This document shows positions 26,571-35,557 of a stretch of DNA of 64,000 nt, one piece after another. This DNA is from Campylobacter majalis (GTDB taxonomy: Bacteria; Campylobacterota; Campylobacteria; Campylobacterales; Campylobacteraceae). How positions within the stretch are numbered: the stretch's first letter is position 1; each line of letters opens with the position of its first letter. Under the pieces are notes generated by a model. It did no database searches, was not told where the DNA came from, and saw nothing but the letters and a program-made list of their open reading frames with translations. The DNA lies in assembly GCF_905120465.1 (NCBI RefSeq), contig NZ_CAJHOF010000004.1, positions 62,001 to 126,000 of the forward strand, read 5' to 3'. The translations under genes and the position numbers were made by a program.

Positions 26571-27439
26571 TTTTTCTTACACTGTTTTTTCCATTAATTT
26601 TATTAGCTCTTCCCACTACAAGCATATATCCTATGTATTGTGTTAATCAAGATAGCATAACCTTGCATACATTTGGCTTTGATGGTGTTGATAACGAGAT
26701 ACTTAATCTAAATGGCAAAAGAGCAGCTAAAATTTCAACCAAAGAGCTATTAAACATACTAACTTCAAACTTTAAAACATTTAATGACAAAACAGGCACA
26801 AGTGTCGCTTTTGTAAAAAACTGCACTACTTTTGATTTAATTCAGGCTGAGTTTTTAAAAAGATTATCAAACGAATATAGTGGCATAATGGTTGAAAAGA
26901 TTACAATTGAGCCGCAAGTTTCATTGCCGAAAAATTTTGATACATATAGCTACAAAAAACTAATCACAACTGGAAATTTGTCATCAAATGGTGTGTTTAG
27001 AGTTATGTTTGAATTGCCTGATTTAAGCACTAAAAATTTATATTTCAAATATAGCTTTAAGGCAAAAATGCCAATACTTAAAGCCCTAAATAACCTAAAC
27101 CAAGGACAGATTCTTGGTGCATTTGACTATCAAAAAACATGGATTGAGTTTGAAAAATTTGATAAAAATTCAATCCAAAAACTAAATGCATCAAAACTTA
27201 TGGCAAAATCAAAAATAGCATCAGGACAAACACTTTTAACTCAAAATTTTACAGAAATATCTTTAATAAAAAAAGGAGATAAAATACAGGCAAATATAAA
27301 CGAAGATGGTGTGAGTGTCATTATAGATGTTTATGCCTTACAAAATGGTAATTTAGGCGATGTGATAATGGTTCGAAGCAAGGATAGAAAAAGCTACAAA
27401 GCAAACATAATATCAAACAATAAGGTTATAATAAGATGA
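26570..27439 (+). CDS. flgA: FlgA, P-ring assembly chaperone
   Basis: FlgA is a periplasmic chaperone for assembly of the flagellar P ring from FlgI. The C-terminal SAF-type domain is recognisable (KSKIASGQTLLTQNF, LGDVIMVRSKDRKSYKA). The start is unclear. The frame is open leftwards through the tRNA, but the only ATG there (26456) sits in the tRNA promoter. After the tRNA there is no ATG, GTG or TTG before 26633, and starting at 26633 would remove the signal peptide (IFLTLFFPLILLALPTTS). I place the start at ATT 26570; CTG 26582 is the alternative. No ribosome site is visible, so it may be read from a processed or leaderless message. It overlaps ubiX by 4 bases. Confidence 0.8.
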   Translation: MFLTLFFPLILLALPTTSIYPMYCVNQDSITLHTFGFDGVDNEILNLNGKRAAKISTKELLNILTSNFKTFNDKTGTSVAFVKNCTTFDLIQAEFLKRLSNEYSGIMVEKITIEPQVSLPKNFDTYSYKKLITTGNLSSNGVFRVMFELPDLSTKNLYFKYSFKAKMPILKALNNLNQGQILGAFDYQKTWIEFEKFDKNSIQKLNASKLMAKSKIASGQTLLTQNFTEISLIKKGDKIQANINEDGVSVIIDVYALQNGNLGDVIMVRSKDRKSYKANIISNNKVIIR

Positions 27440-27990
27440 AAATAGCTGTCGGTATAAGCGGTGCTAGTGGTTGCATCTTGGGGCTTAGACTGCTTGAAAT
27501 TTTAGACGAAACACAACATGAAATCCACGCCGTTATCTCAGATGCTGCAAAACTAACACTAAAAAAAGAAAGTAATATTTGCGTTGATTTTACTAAATTT
27601 AAAAATATAAATTTTTACGATAATTTTATGCTTGATGCACCAATATCTTCTGGTTCGTTTGGCATAGAAAAGACAATCGTTGCACCCTGCTCTATAAACA
27701 CACTAGCAAAGATTTCAAATTCTATATCAAACACGCTAATTACACGCATGTGTGCTGTGGCACTAAAAGAGCAAAAAAAGCTGATTTTAGGCGTTAGAGA
27801 GATGCCATTTTCACCAATATCGCTTAGACAAATGAGCGAATTATCAGCAATTGGCGTATCTATCGCACCGCCTATTATGGGGTTTTACTCAGGAGCTAGT
27901 AACGTAAATGAGATGATTGATTTTATAGTTGGCAAATGGCTTGATTTACTAAATATAAAACATGACATTTACAAACGTTGGGGGAAGTGA
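27436..27990 (+). CDS. ubiX: UbiX, flavin prenyltransferase
   Basis: UbiX (184 residues) attaches a dimethylallyl group to FMN to make the prenylated flavin used by UbiD decarboxylases. The start GISGASGCILGLRLLE is the FMN-binding loop; VAPCSINTLAKIS and REMPFSPISLRQM are further family motifs. The ATG overlaps the flgA stop (ATGA). The order flgA-ubiX-coaD is shared with C. jejuni from memory, but here sodC lies between ubiX and coaD. Confidence 0.93.
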   Translation: MKIAVGISGASGCILGLRLLEILDETQHEIHAVISDAAKLTLKKESNICVDFTKFKNINFYDNFMLDAPISSGSFGIEKTIVAPCSINTLAKISNSISNTLITRMCAVALKEQKKLILGVREMPFSPISLRQMSELSAIGVSIAPPIMGFYSGASNVNEMIDFIVGKWLDLLNIKHDIYKRWGK

Positions 27991-28309
27991 CTAATTAAGC
28001 ACCTTCTCTTTTTTATTAACTAATTCTAAAAATAGTGAATTTAAACCCTTTAATGTTGTTTTACTTGCAGTTTTTAAAATTATCAGCATATCGTTTAGCA
28101 CTTTGTAAGAAAGCTTTTTGTTTAGGAGAAATTTTAAATTTAAACTTAATTTATATTTTTAATTTCAAATGTAATTTGTTTTGATATAAGGTAATATTTT
28201 ATAAAAATAAAAATAATACTAAGCACGGTATGAGAGAAGCGATTATTTTAATTAAAATTTAATATGTTTGTGATAAACTTGTGATTTATCTTAACTAAGA
28301 AGGATTGTT
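27991..28309. other. intergenic region ubiX-sodC
   Basis: This is a 319-base AT-rich gap without a gene of note. It separates the flgA-ubiX pair from sodC and must hold the sodC promoter. The ribosome site AGAAGGA lies just before the sodC ATG. No strong terminator hairpin was found. Confidence 0.4.
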
Positions 28310-28846
28310 ATGAAAAAAACATTATTAGCCAGTGTTGCGTTGTGCATGTGTTTGTTTGCTCATGAAAATCATGAGTTTGATCCAAAATCAGTTGAACATA
28401 TCGTTATACCAATGCAACAACTAAATGAAAAAGAAAACATAAATGTCGGCGAAGTAGTTGCAATAAACACGAACTACGGTGTTGCCTTTTTTCCTAATCT
28501 AAAAGGCATAGATAGCGGAATACACGGCTTTCACATACATACAAATCCTGATTGTAGTAAAACAGAAAAAGGACTTGGCATGAAGGCTGGTGGTCACTGG
28601 GATCCAAGCGATAGCAAAAAGCACTCATTTGCTTGGGATGACAATGGACATAAAGGCGATCTGCCAGCACTTTATGTTGATCATGACGGCGTTGCAAACT
28701 ATCCAGTTCTAGCACCAAAGATCAAAAATATAAATGAACTTAAAGGACACTCTCTTATGATTCACGTTGGTGGAGATAACCATCACGACCATCCAAAACC
28801 ACTTGGTGGAGGTGGAGCAAGAATGGTATGTGGAGTTATTAACTAA
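28310..28846 (+). CDS. sodC: SodC, periplasmic Cu/Zn superoxide dismutase
   Basis: This 178-residue enzyme converts superoxide to peroxide and oxygen in the periplasm. A signal peptide (about 1-17, ending near LFAHE) precedes the mature protein. Metal-binding motifs are [16 protein letters not shown], the zinc-site region and [11 protein letters not shown], and [12 protein letters not shown] supplies the disulfide Cys. It has its own promoter region and terminator, so it looks like a single-gene unit inserted in the ubiX-coaD order known from C. jejuni. Confidence 0.95.
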   Translation: MKKTLLASVALCMCLFAHENHEFDPKSVEHIVIPMQQLNEKENINVGEVVAINTNYGVAFFPNLKGIDSGIHGFHIHTNPDCSKTEKGLGMKAGGHWDPSDSKKHSFAWDDNGHKGDLPALYVDHDGVANYPVLAPKIKNINELKGHSLMIHVGGDNHHDHPKPLGGGGARMVCGVIN

Positions 28847-28856
28847 TACTTTATTG

Positions 28857-28890
28857 CGATCCTTTTGCGTTTTTTACATAAAAAGGATCG
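28857..28890 (+). terminator. terminator after sodC
   Basis: A perfect 10-base stem (CGATCCTTTT / AAAAGGATCG) with a 14-base loop is followed by TAATTTT. It lies 10 bases after the sodC stop. Confidence 0.8.
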
Positions 28891-28966
28891 TAATTTTAAA
28901 AACCATTGCAAAAATTTATAAAAATACAGATAAAATATCGGTTTGATTTTAAAACCAAGGTTATTA

Positions 28967-29455
28967 ATGAACTCATGCATATATCCAGGGACTTTTGATC
29001 CCATTACAAATGGACACTTAGACGTCATAGAAAGAGCATCAAAACTATTTTCAAAAGTGCTAGTAGCAGTAGCAAAAAATGATACTAAAAAGCCGATGTT
29101 TGGACTAGAAACACGCATACAAATGGCACAAATTGCCACAAAACATTTGCCAAATGTTGAGGTTGCTGGTTTTTCTGGGCTCTTGATAGAATTTGCCAAA
29201 AGCCATGGCATTAGAACAAGTATTCGTGGGCTTAGAGCGGTAAGTGACTTTGAATACGAACTGCAAATCGGCTATGCAAATGCCACTCTTTGGGGCGATT
29301 TTGAAACGATTTATCTAATGCCAAGCTTAGAAAATGCTTTTATATCAAGCTCGATTGTAAGAGCTGTGTTAAATCATAATGGAGATGTTAGTAAGCTTGT
29401 GCCAAACATCATAATACCAACCCTAAAAGAACGTATCGATGCATATTTTATTTGA
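28967..29455 (+). CDS. coaD: CoaD, phosphopantetheine adenylyltransferase
   Basis: CoaD (162 residues) transfers AMP from ATP to 4'-phosphopantetheine, the penultimate step of coenzyme A synthesis. The nucleotide-binding motif YPGTFDPITNGHLD lies near the start, and SSSIVRAVLNHNGDVSKLVP closes the core. The start at 28967 follows AAGG with good spacing; an in-frame ATG 24 bases upstream would add an unconserved extension. The last 17 bases overlap the start of tmk. Confidence 0.95.
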   Translation: MNSCIYPGTFDPITNGHLDVIERASKLFSKVLVAVAKNDTKKPMFGLETRIQMAQIATKHLPNVEVAGFSGLLIEFAKSHGIRTSIRGLRAVSDFEYELQIGYANATLWGDFETIYLMPSLENAFISSSIVRAVLNHNGDVSKLVPNIIIPTLKERIDAYFI

Positions 29456-30029
29456 GGGGATTGATGGTGTGGGTAAATCCACACAAATTGAAATCATAAG
29501 CAAAATTTTGCCAAATTGTGTCAAAACACATGAACCAGGAGCGACGCATTTTGGTAAAAAGATACGCGAAATTTTACTAAATGGCGATTATAATCTTAGT
29601 AAAAATGCTGAGATGTTTTTATTTTTGGCTGATAGAGCTGAGCATTCGCAAAAATTTTTAAGCCAAAATCAAGATAAAATAATCCTTTGCGATCGTGGCT
29701 TTATCTCTGGCATAGCATACGCAATGAGTAATGATAAAAATATCGATGTAAATTTCTTACTTCAGCTAAATCACTTCGTGCTTGGCAAAAATTTACCAAA
29801 CGCGATCGTGCTATTTAGAGCCGATGAATACACGATAAAAAACAGGCTAAACACAAGAAACATGACAGATAGGATAGAAAAACGTGGCATAGAGTATTTA
29901 ATAGATGTGCAAGAAAATATGCTAAAACTCGTAAGCACATTAAGCATACCGCATATCATAATACAAGCACAAAAAGACATCAAAACAATCACAGATGAAA
30001 TTTTAGAGTTTATAAAGGAGTTAAAATGA
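29439..30029 (+). CDS. tmk: Tmk, thymidylate kinase
   Basis: Tmk (196 residues) phosphorylates dTMP to dTDP. The P-loop FEGIDGVGKST begins at residue 5, and the DRGFISGIAYA motif and the LID-region arginines (RLNTRNMTDR) are present. It starts within coaD (17-base overlap) and its stop overlaps the hisS ATG by 4 bases. Confidence 0.95.
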   Translation: MHILFEGIDGVGKSTQIEIISKILPNCVKTHEPGATHFGKKIREILLNGDYNLSKNAEMFLFLADRAEHSQKFLSQNQDKIILCDRGFISGIAYAMSNDKNIDVNFLLQLNHFVLGKNLPNAIVLFRADEYTIKNRLNTRNMTDRIEKRGIEYLIDVQENMLKLVSTLSIPHIIIQAQKDIKTITDEILEFIKELK

Positions 30030-31258
30030 TAAATGCACTACGTGGGATGAAGGACATAATGCACACTAAAGGCGAATTATATGAAAAAATCATAAATACA
30101 GCCCAAAATGTAGCCAAAAACTACGGATATACGCTTATAAAAACTCCGCATTTAGAGCAAACCACGCTATTTAAACGAAGCGTTGGCGAAAGTAGCGATA
30201 TAGTCGGCAAAGAGATGTATCAATTTATCGATAAGGGCGAAAATGACGTGTGTTTGCGTCCTGAAGGCACAGCTGGTGTAGTTAGGGCGTTTATCGAAGC
30301 TAAGCTTGATAAGGCTGGTGGGGTGTATAAATACTTTTATCATGGCTCTATGTTTCGTTATGAAAGACCGCAAAAAGGGCGTTTAAGAGAGTTTCATCAG
30401 TTTGGAGTTGAGTGCTTTGGCGAAGCTGATGTAAAAGAAGATGCCTCTGTGATACTTATGCTAAATGAAATTTTAAACAAATTAAACATAAAAACCACCC
30501 TTAAAATCAACTCGCTTGGCGACGCTTCTAGTATGGCTTCATATCGCAAAAAGCTAATAAATTTCTTAAATGATCACGATGATAAAATTTGCCCTGATTG
30601 CAAACGTCGCAAAGAGCTAAATCCTATTCGTGTGCTTGATTGCAAGGTTGATAGCTGTCAAGAAATTTATAAAAATGCACCAATAATGAGTGATAGTCTA
30701 AGCGATGAAGCAAAAAATGACTTTAATAAACTACAAGAAATTTTAAATGCAAGTGGTGTTTCATACGAGATAGATACAAAGCTAGTGCGAGGGCTTGATT
30801 ATTACTGTAAAACTGCATTTGAGTTTGTTAGTGATGAGATTGGCTCTCAATCAGCTGTGGCTGGTGGTGGCAGATACGATAGGCTTGTTGAGTATTTGGG
30901 CGGACGAGCTAGTTATGGTGTTGGATTTGCAATGGGTGTGGATAGGATAATGGAAATTTTAGATTCACGTCAAAATGAGTGCGAAAGAGACGGCATTTAT
31001 GTCTGTGCTTTGGATGAAGAAAATGTTGATTTTGTATTTTCTTTGGCAACAAAACTTAGACAAAATTTTAAAACAAACATTAGCTACAAAGCCAAGAAAT
31101 TACAAAAACATCTAAACGATGCAGACAAAGCAAATGCTAAAATTTTCCTTTGTGTTGGCGAAAATGAACGAAAAAATGGCGAAATTTTTTATAAAAATTT
31201 ACAAAACAAAGATGAAAAAACGATAAATTTAAGTGAGGTTGAGAAAATTTTAGGGTAA
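30026..31258 (+). CDS. hisS: HisS, histidyl-tRNA synthetase
   Basis: HisS (410 residues) charges tRNA-His. Class II motifs are present: RPEGTAGVVRAF (motif 2 region), RYERPQKGRLREFHQFGVE, and the histidine-binding loops LVRGLDYYCKTAFEF and AGGGRYDRL. The C-terminal anticodon-binding domain is complete. It is coupled to tmk (ATGA) and followed after 8 bases by the DUF3883-like gene. Confidence 0.96.
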   Translation: MINALRGMKDIMHTKGELYEKIINTAQNVAKNYGYTLIKTPHLEQTTLFKRSVGESSDIVGKEMYQFIDKGENDVCLRPEGTAGVVRAFIEAKLDKAGGVYKYFYHGSMFRYERPQKGRLREFHQFGVECFGEADVKEDASVILMLNEILNKLNIKTTLKINSLGDASSMASYRKKLINFLNDHDDKICPDCKRRKELNPIRVLDCKVDSCQEIYKNAPIMSDSLSDEAKNDFNKLQEILNASGVSYEIDTKLVRGLDYYCKTAFEFVSDEIGSQSAVAGGGRYDRLVEYLGGRASYGVGFAMGVDRIMEILDSRQNECERDGIYVCALDEENVDFVFSLATKLRQNFKTNISYKAKKLQKHLNDADKANAKIFLCVGENERKNGEIFYKNLQNKDEKTINLSEVEKILG

Positions 31259-31266
31259 AAATAAAA

Positions 31267-31989
31267 ATGCTAAAAAATCGTGAAAAACTCATCTTGTGCG
31301 GTCTGTTTTTATCAAAATTCAATGAAATCGGTTACAAAAAGCTTGGATTTTCAAGCTTTACAGAGGCCTTTAATGTGCTAGGATACGCACTTGATGCAAA
31401 ACCGATGAATATTAAAAACTACCGCGATGAGTTTGACCCAATTTTTCAAAATCCACGAAAAGGCTGGTATAAGCGTGAGATGAGAGAGTATTGCAGGGCG
31501 ATTCTTGATGAATATCAAAGGCTAAATTTAAATGATTTTTCGGCTCTTATATCATCTTTTTTGGTGCGAAATTTTGAGCTAAAATCAAAAATCGATAGCT
31601 TTTTGCAAGTGCAAACAGAGCCGATTAAACGAGTGGCGACTGGCAGGGCGGCGGAGAATTATTTTATTCAAAATTTTAGAAAATATTTTAAAGATTTTAC
31701 GCTAACGGACACCAGGGAATTTGGCTGTGGATTTGATTTTAAAATGGATTTTGATGATGAATTTTTTTGCGTTGAAGTAAAGGGAATTTCACAAAGTTCA
31801 GGAGGCTTTTTACTAACCAAAAAGGAGTTTGAAATGGCTGAAAAATTTAGACAAAACTACTGCCTTTTTGTTGTAAAAAATTTACAAATCAAGCCCTGCG
31901 AAGCCTTGTTTTTTGATCCTTTGCAAAAATTTAATTTAAAGCAAATCAAACAAGAAATCACGCAAATTTCATATCAAGGCTTAATTTAA
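31267..31989 (+). CDS. DUF3883-type protein, possible PD-(D/E)XK nuclease fold
   Basis: This 240-residue protein is of unknown function. The N-terminal half (to about 115) has a motif NYRDEFDP followed by RKGWYKREMREYC. The C-terminal half matches the DUF3883 pattern: GRAAENYFIQNFR, then GCGFDFKM and, some 10 residues on, CVEVKG, a spacing like the D...ExK core of PD-(D/E)XK nucleases. Such domains are common in restriction and defence proteins. It sits 8 bases after hisS and its stop overlaps the next small gene by one base (TAATG), so it is part of the housekeeping operon. I do not recall this pair between hisS and speA in C. jejuni. Confidence 0.65.
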   Translation: MLKNREKLILCGLFLSKFNEIGYKKLGFSSFTEAFNVLGYALDAKPMNIKNYRDEFDPIFQNPRKGWYKREMREYCRAILDEYQRLNLNDFSALISSFLVRNFELKSKIDSFLQVQTEPIKRVATGRAAENYFIQNFRKYFKDFTLTDTREFGCGFDFKMDFDDEFFCVEVKGISQSSGGFLLTKKEFEMAEKFRQNYCLFVVKNLQIKPCEALFFDPLQKFNLKQIKQEITQISYQGLI

Positions 31990-32264
31990 TGTATACCGTA
32001 AATTTACGCCATCAAGATAGCGGATTTTGCCAAAATTTCTGCCATAAAACAAAGCCAAAGGCACTTAAAAAATATAAAAATTTACTGGCTAGACACCTGT
32101 GCGGATACGGTATAATTTGGGAAAATATAAATCAAAAAGAGCATATAGAAATTTTAAGCAAAAAATCACTAAAAGAGCTAGAAAGCATAAATCAAGAAGC
32201 AAATTTTAATAACGAAATGGACTATAAAATAACGATAAAATATATCAAAAAGGATGCAAAATGA
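31989..32264 (+). CDS. small protein of unknown function
   Basis: I do not recognise this 91-residue basic protein. The N-terminal half has Cys and His residues (FCQNFCHKTK, RHLCGYG) that could bind a metal; the C-terminal half is charged and probably helical. It is coupled on both sides: TAATG with the DUF3883-type gene and ATGA with speA (32261-32264). This tight fit supports it being a real gene, perhaps a partner of the DUF3883 protein. Confidence 0.6.
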   Translation: MYTVNLRHQDSGFCQNFCHKTKPKALKKYKNLLARHLCGYGIIWENINQKEHIEILSKKSLKELESINQEANFNNEMDYKITIKYIKKDAK

Positions 32265-34096
32265 ATGATTATGGATTAAATATATGGGGTGATAACAACT
32301 TTGTAATAGAAAATGGCAAAGTCTGCATAAATAAAAAAAGCAAACCAGCAATACTAGATATAGTAAAAGAGATACGTGACGAAGGATATCGAGGACCGCT
32401 TTTGCTTCGTTTTCCACATCTTATTAAAAAGCAAATAGAGCAAATTTATGCAAGTTTTGCAAAAGCAAAAAAGGAATTTGATTACAAAGGAAGCTTTAAC
32501 GCTGTTTATCCACTAAAAGTAAATCAATATCCAGGATTTGTTAAAAACTTGGTTGAGCTAGGAAAGCCTTACAACTATGGACTTGAAGCTGGTTCGAAAG
32601 CCGAGTTATTGCTAACTATGGCATATAATAACGACAATGCACCAATAACAGTTAATGGTTTTAAGGACAAAGAGCTTATAAGCATAGGGTTTATCGCAGC
32701 TGAAATGGGACACAATATAACGCTAACAATTGAAGGCTTAAACGAGCTTGAAGCCATTATCGCAACTGCAAAAGAGAGATTTGCACCAAAGCCAAACATC
32801 GGACTTCGCATAAGATTGCACTCTACAGGCTCTGGCATATGGGCAAAAAGTGGTGGCATATACTCAAAATTTGGACTAACTTCGACTGAATTAATCGAGG
32901 CTGTAAATATGCTAAAAAAAGCAAATTTACTAGATCAATTTAGTATGATACATTTTCACATTGGTTCTCAAATCACTGAAATCCACCCACTAAAAAAAGC
33001 TCTAACAGAAGCAGGAAACATCTATGCTGAGCTTAGAAAAATGGGTGCAAATAACCTAAAAGCCATAAATTTAGGTGGTGGATTGGCGATAGAATACTCG
33101 CAATTTAAGCAAAGCTCAAGTCGTAATTACACGCTAAACGAATACGCAAACGACGTTGTTTATCTACTTAAAAATATCGCAAATCAAAAAAATGAATTTG
33201 AACCAGATATATTTATTGAAAGCGGACGTTTTATCTCTGCTTCTCACGCACTTTTAGTAGCACCTGTGCTTGAGCTATTTAGTCAAGACCATACAGAAGA
33301 AAAATTAAATCTCAAAAAGAAAAATCCACAACTAATTACAGAATTATATGATTTGTATAATTCCATACGCCCATCAAATGCACTTGAGTATCTACATGAT
33401 AGCATTCATCATATGGAGAGTGTTTTGACGCTATTTGACTTAGGATATGTGGATTTGCAAGATCGCTCAAATGCCGAAGTATTGGTTCAACTTATCAGCA
33501 AAAAAGCAATCATAATGCTAGGAAATAAAAATAGCACAGCTGATTTGGTGCGAATACAAGAAGAGATAAAAGAGAGATATTTGGTAAATTTCTCAATGTT
33601 TCAATCACTACCTGATTTTTGGGGGCTTAAGCAAAATTTCCCTATCATGCCACTTGATAGACTTGATATCCGCCCTACTTTGCCAGCTTGCATTTGGGAT
33701 ATCACCTGCGATAGTGACGGAGAAATCAGCTATAATGAAGACGGCAATCAGTTATTTTTACACGATGTTGATGTTGAAAAAGAGGATTATTTTTTAGGCT
33801 TTTTCCTTGTAGGTGCTTATCAAGAGGTGCTTGGAATGAGCCATAATCTATTTACTCATCCAACAGAAGCTACAATATTTTTAAAAGAAGATGGCTTTGA
33901 AATAAAAAATTTAATAGAAAGTCAAAGCATACTTGATATCATGGAGGACATGGATTACGATATAGGCGAAATACAAGACACACTAAATGAGAGGCTTTTG
34001 GCTTCAACATTGATAAATGATACACAAAAGAAGCAAATTTTAGGTGAGCTTTATCTGTTTTTAAACGACAATGGTTATTTAAAAACAATAAACTAA
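32261..34096 (+). CDS. speA: SpeA, biosynthetic arginine decarboxylase
   Basis: SpeA (611 residues) is a PLP enzyme that converts arginine to agmatine for polyamine synthesis. YPLKVNQYPGFV has the PLP lysine, HFHIGSQI is the usual glycine-rich phosphate region, and GGGLAIEY and ESGRFISASHALLV are further landmarks. Length is typical for the long biosynthetic form. It is translationally coupled to the 91-residue gene. Confidence 0.95.
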   Translation: MNDYGLNIWGDNNFVIENGKVCINKKSKPAILDIVKEIRDEGYRGPLLLRFPHLIKKQIEQIYASFAKAKKEFDYKGSFNAVYPLKVNQYPGFVKNLVELGKPYNYGLEAGSKAELLLTMAYNNDNAPITVNGFKDKELISIGFIAAEMGHNITLTIEGLNELEAIIATAKERFAPKPNIGLRIRLHSTGSGIWAKSGGIYSKFGLTSTELIEAVNMLKKANLLDQFSMIHFHIGSQITEIHPLKKALTEAGNIYAELRKMGANNLKAINLGGGLAIEYSQFKQSSSRNYTLNEYANDVVYLLKNIANQKNEFEPDIFIESGRFISASHALLVAPVLELFSQDHTEEKLNLKKKNPQLITELYDLYNSIRPSNALEYLHDSIHHMESVLTLFDLGYVDLQDRSNAEVLVQLISKKAIIMLGNKNSTADLVRIQEEIKERYLVNFSMFQSLPDFWGLKQNFPIMPLDRLDIRPTLPACIWDITCDSDGEISYNEDGNQLFLHDVDVEKEDYFLGFFLVGAYQEVLGMSHNLFTHPTEATIFLKEDGFEIKNLIESQSILDIMEDMDYDIGEIQDTLNERLLASTLINDTQKKQILGELYLFLNDNGYLKTIN

Positions 34097-34173
34097 AACA
34101 ATTTTGTAAAATTTTACGTATTATTATACTAAAAATTTTATGTAATCTTACATCAAACATAAGAGGTAGCAAA

Positions 34174-35361
34174 ATGAAACTAGCCAAAAGAATAAGTAGT
34201 TTAAGCGAGAGCTTAACCATAGCAATCAGCACAAAAGCAGCAGAATTAAAAGCAAAAGGCATAGATGTGCTTAGCTTTTCTGCTGGTGAGCCAGATTTTG
34301 ATACACCAGAGGTAATTAAAAATGCCGTAAAAACTGCACTTGATAAAGGTTGCAGCAAATACACTCCAGTGCCTGGCACAAAAGAGGTCTTACAAGCTAT
34401 TGCTTATAAATTAAAGCATGATAATAATTTAGAATACAAGCCAAGTCAAATCGTGACAAATGTTGGTGCAAAACACTCACTATTTAACCTATTTCAAGCA
34501 CTAATAGACGATGGCGATGAGGTTATAATACCAAGTCCGTATTGGGTAAGTTATCCTGAGATGGTAAAATTTAGTGGTGGTGTGCCTGTATTTATAGAAG
34601 CAGATGATAAAGCTGGATTTAAGATAACAGCACAGCAACTAAAAGCCGCCATAACGCCAAAAACAAAGGCATTATGCCTAAATCACCCAAATAATCCTAG
34701 CGGTGCAATTTATACACGTGATGAAATTTTGGCATTTGGCGAAGTGCTAAAAGGCACAGATATAGTTGTATTAAGCGACGAGATGTATGAAAAATTAACA
34801 TTTGATGGCGAGTTCGTATCTGTTGCGTCAGTTAGCGATGATTTGTTTAAACGAACTGTTACAATTAACGGATTAAGTAAATGTGGTGCGATGCCAGGCT
34901 GGAGATTTGGCTATATGGCTAGTGCAATTGACGAGCTAAACTCAGCCGTAAAAAAACTACAAAGCCAAAGCACAAGCAATATATCAAGCCTTACACAAGC
35001 TGGTGCGATTGTAAGTTTAATGGGCGAAAGTGATGCTGATATAAAGCATATGAAGGGCGAATATTTAAAGCGACGAGATCTTGCTGTAGATATGATAAAC
35101 GCCATAAAAGGACTAAGCGTAGCAAAGCCTAGCGGTGCATTTTATCTATTTGTAAATTGCAAAGACGTAGAGCCTGATTCGATGAAATTTTGTTCACAAC
35201 TTCTTGAAAAAGCAAATGTAGCTTGTGTGCCAGGGATTGGCTTTGGCATGGATGGCTATTTTAGACTTAGTTTTGCAACTGATATAAACAGCATCAAAAA
35301 AGGCATCGAAAGGATAGCCAACTTTGTAAAAGAGTATAAAAATGATACAAATAACAATTAA
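34174..35361 (+). CDS. aspB: AspB, aspartate aminotransferase
   Basis: This 395-residue class I aminotransferase has the substrate/PLP motif NHPNNPSGAIY and the Schiff-base lysine in GLSKCGAMPGWRFGY. It interconverts aspartate and oxaloacetate with glutamate. It begins after a 77-base gap with its own TATTATACT-like promoter sequence and the ribosome site AGAGGTAGC. The last 20 bases overlap thiS. Confidence 0.93.
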   Translation: MKLAKRISSLSESLTIAISTKAAELKAKGIDVLSFSAGEPDFDTPEVIKNAVKTALDKGCSKYTPVPGTKEVLQAIAYKLKHDNNLEYKPSQIVTNVGAKHSLFNLFQALIDDGDEVIIPSPYWVSYPEMVKFSGGVPVFIEADDKAGFKITAQQLKAAITPKTKALCLNHPNNPSGAIYTRDEILAFGEVLKGTDIVVLSDEMYEKLTFDGEFVSVASVSDDLFKRTVTINGLSKCGAMPGWRFGYMASAIDELNSAVKKLQSQSTSNISSLTQAGAIVSLMGESDADIKHMKGEYLKRRDLAVDMINAIKGLSVAKPSGAFYLFVNCKDVEPDSMKFCSQLLEKANVACVPGIGFGMDGYFRLSFATDINSIKKGIERIANFVKEYKNDTNNN

Positions 35362-35545
35362 TTCTAAACAGATAAATTTACAAGATGATATTAGTATCAG
35401 CAAATATTTACAATTGCAAGGATACAATACCGATAAAATAGCCATTGAGGCCGATGGTGAAATTCTACCACGCTTAAAATGGAATGAAACTAAAATATCA
35501 GAATTTAACAAATACGAGATAGTTGAGTTTGTTGGAGGTGGCTAA
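35342..35545 (+). CDS. thiS: ThiS-like sulfur carrier protein
   Basis: This 67-residue ubiquitin-fold protein ends in VEFVGGG, the Gly-Gly tail that is adenylated by ThiF and then made a thiocarboxylate for thiazole synthesis. It starts 20 bases before the aspB stop, so it is read from the aspB message. The stop is only 12 bases from the convergent gene. Confidence 0.85.
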   Translation: MIQITINSKQINLQDDISISKYLQLQGYNTDKIAIEADGEILPRLKWNETKISEFNKYEIVEFVGGG

Positions 35546-35557
35546 TCCCACTCCAGC

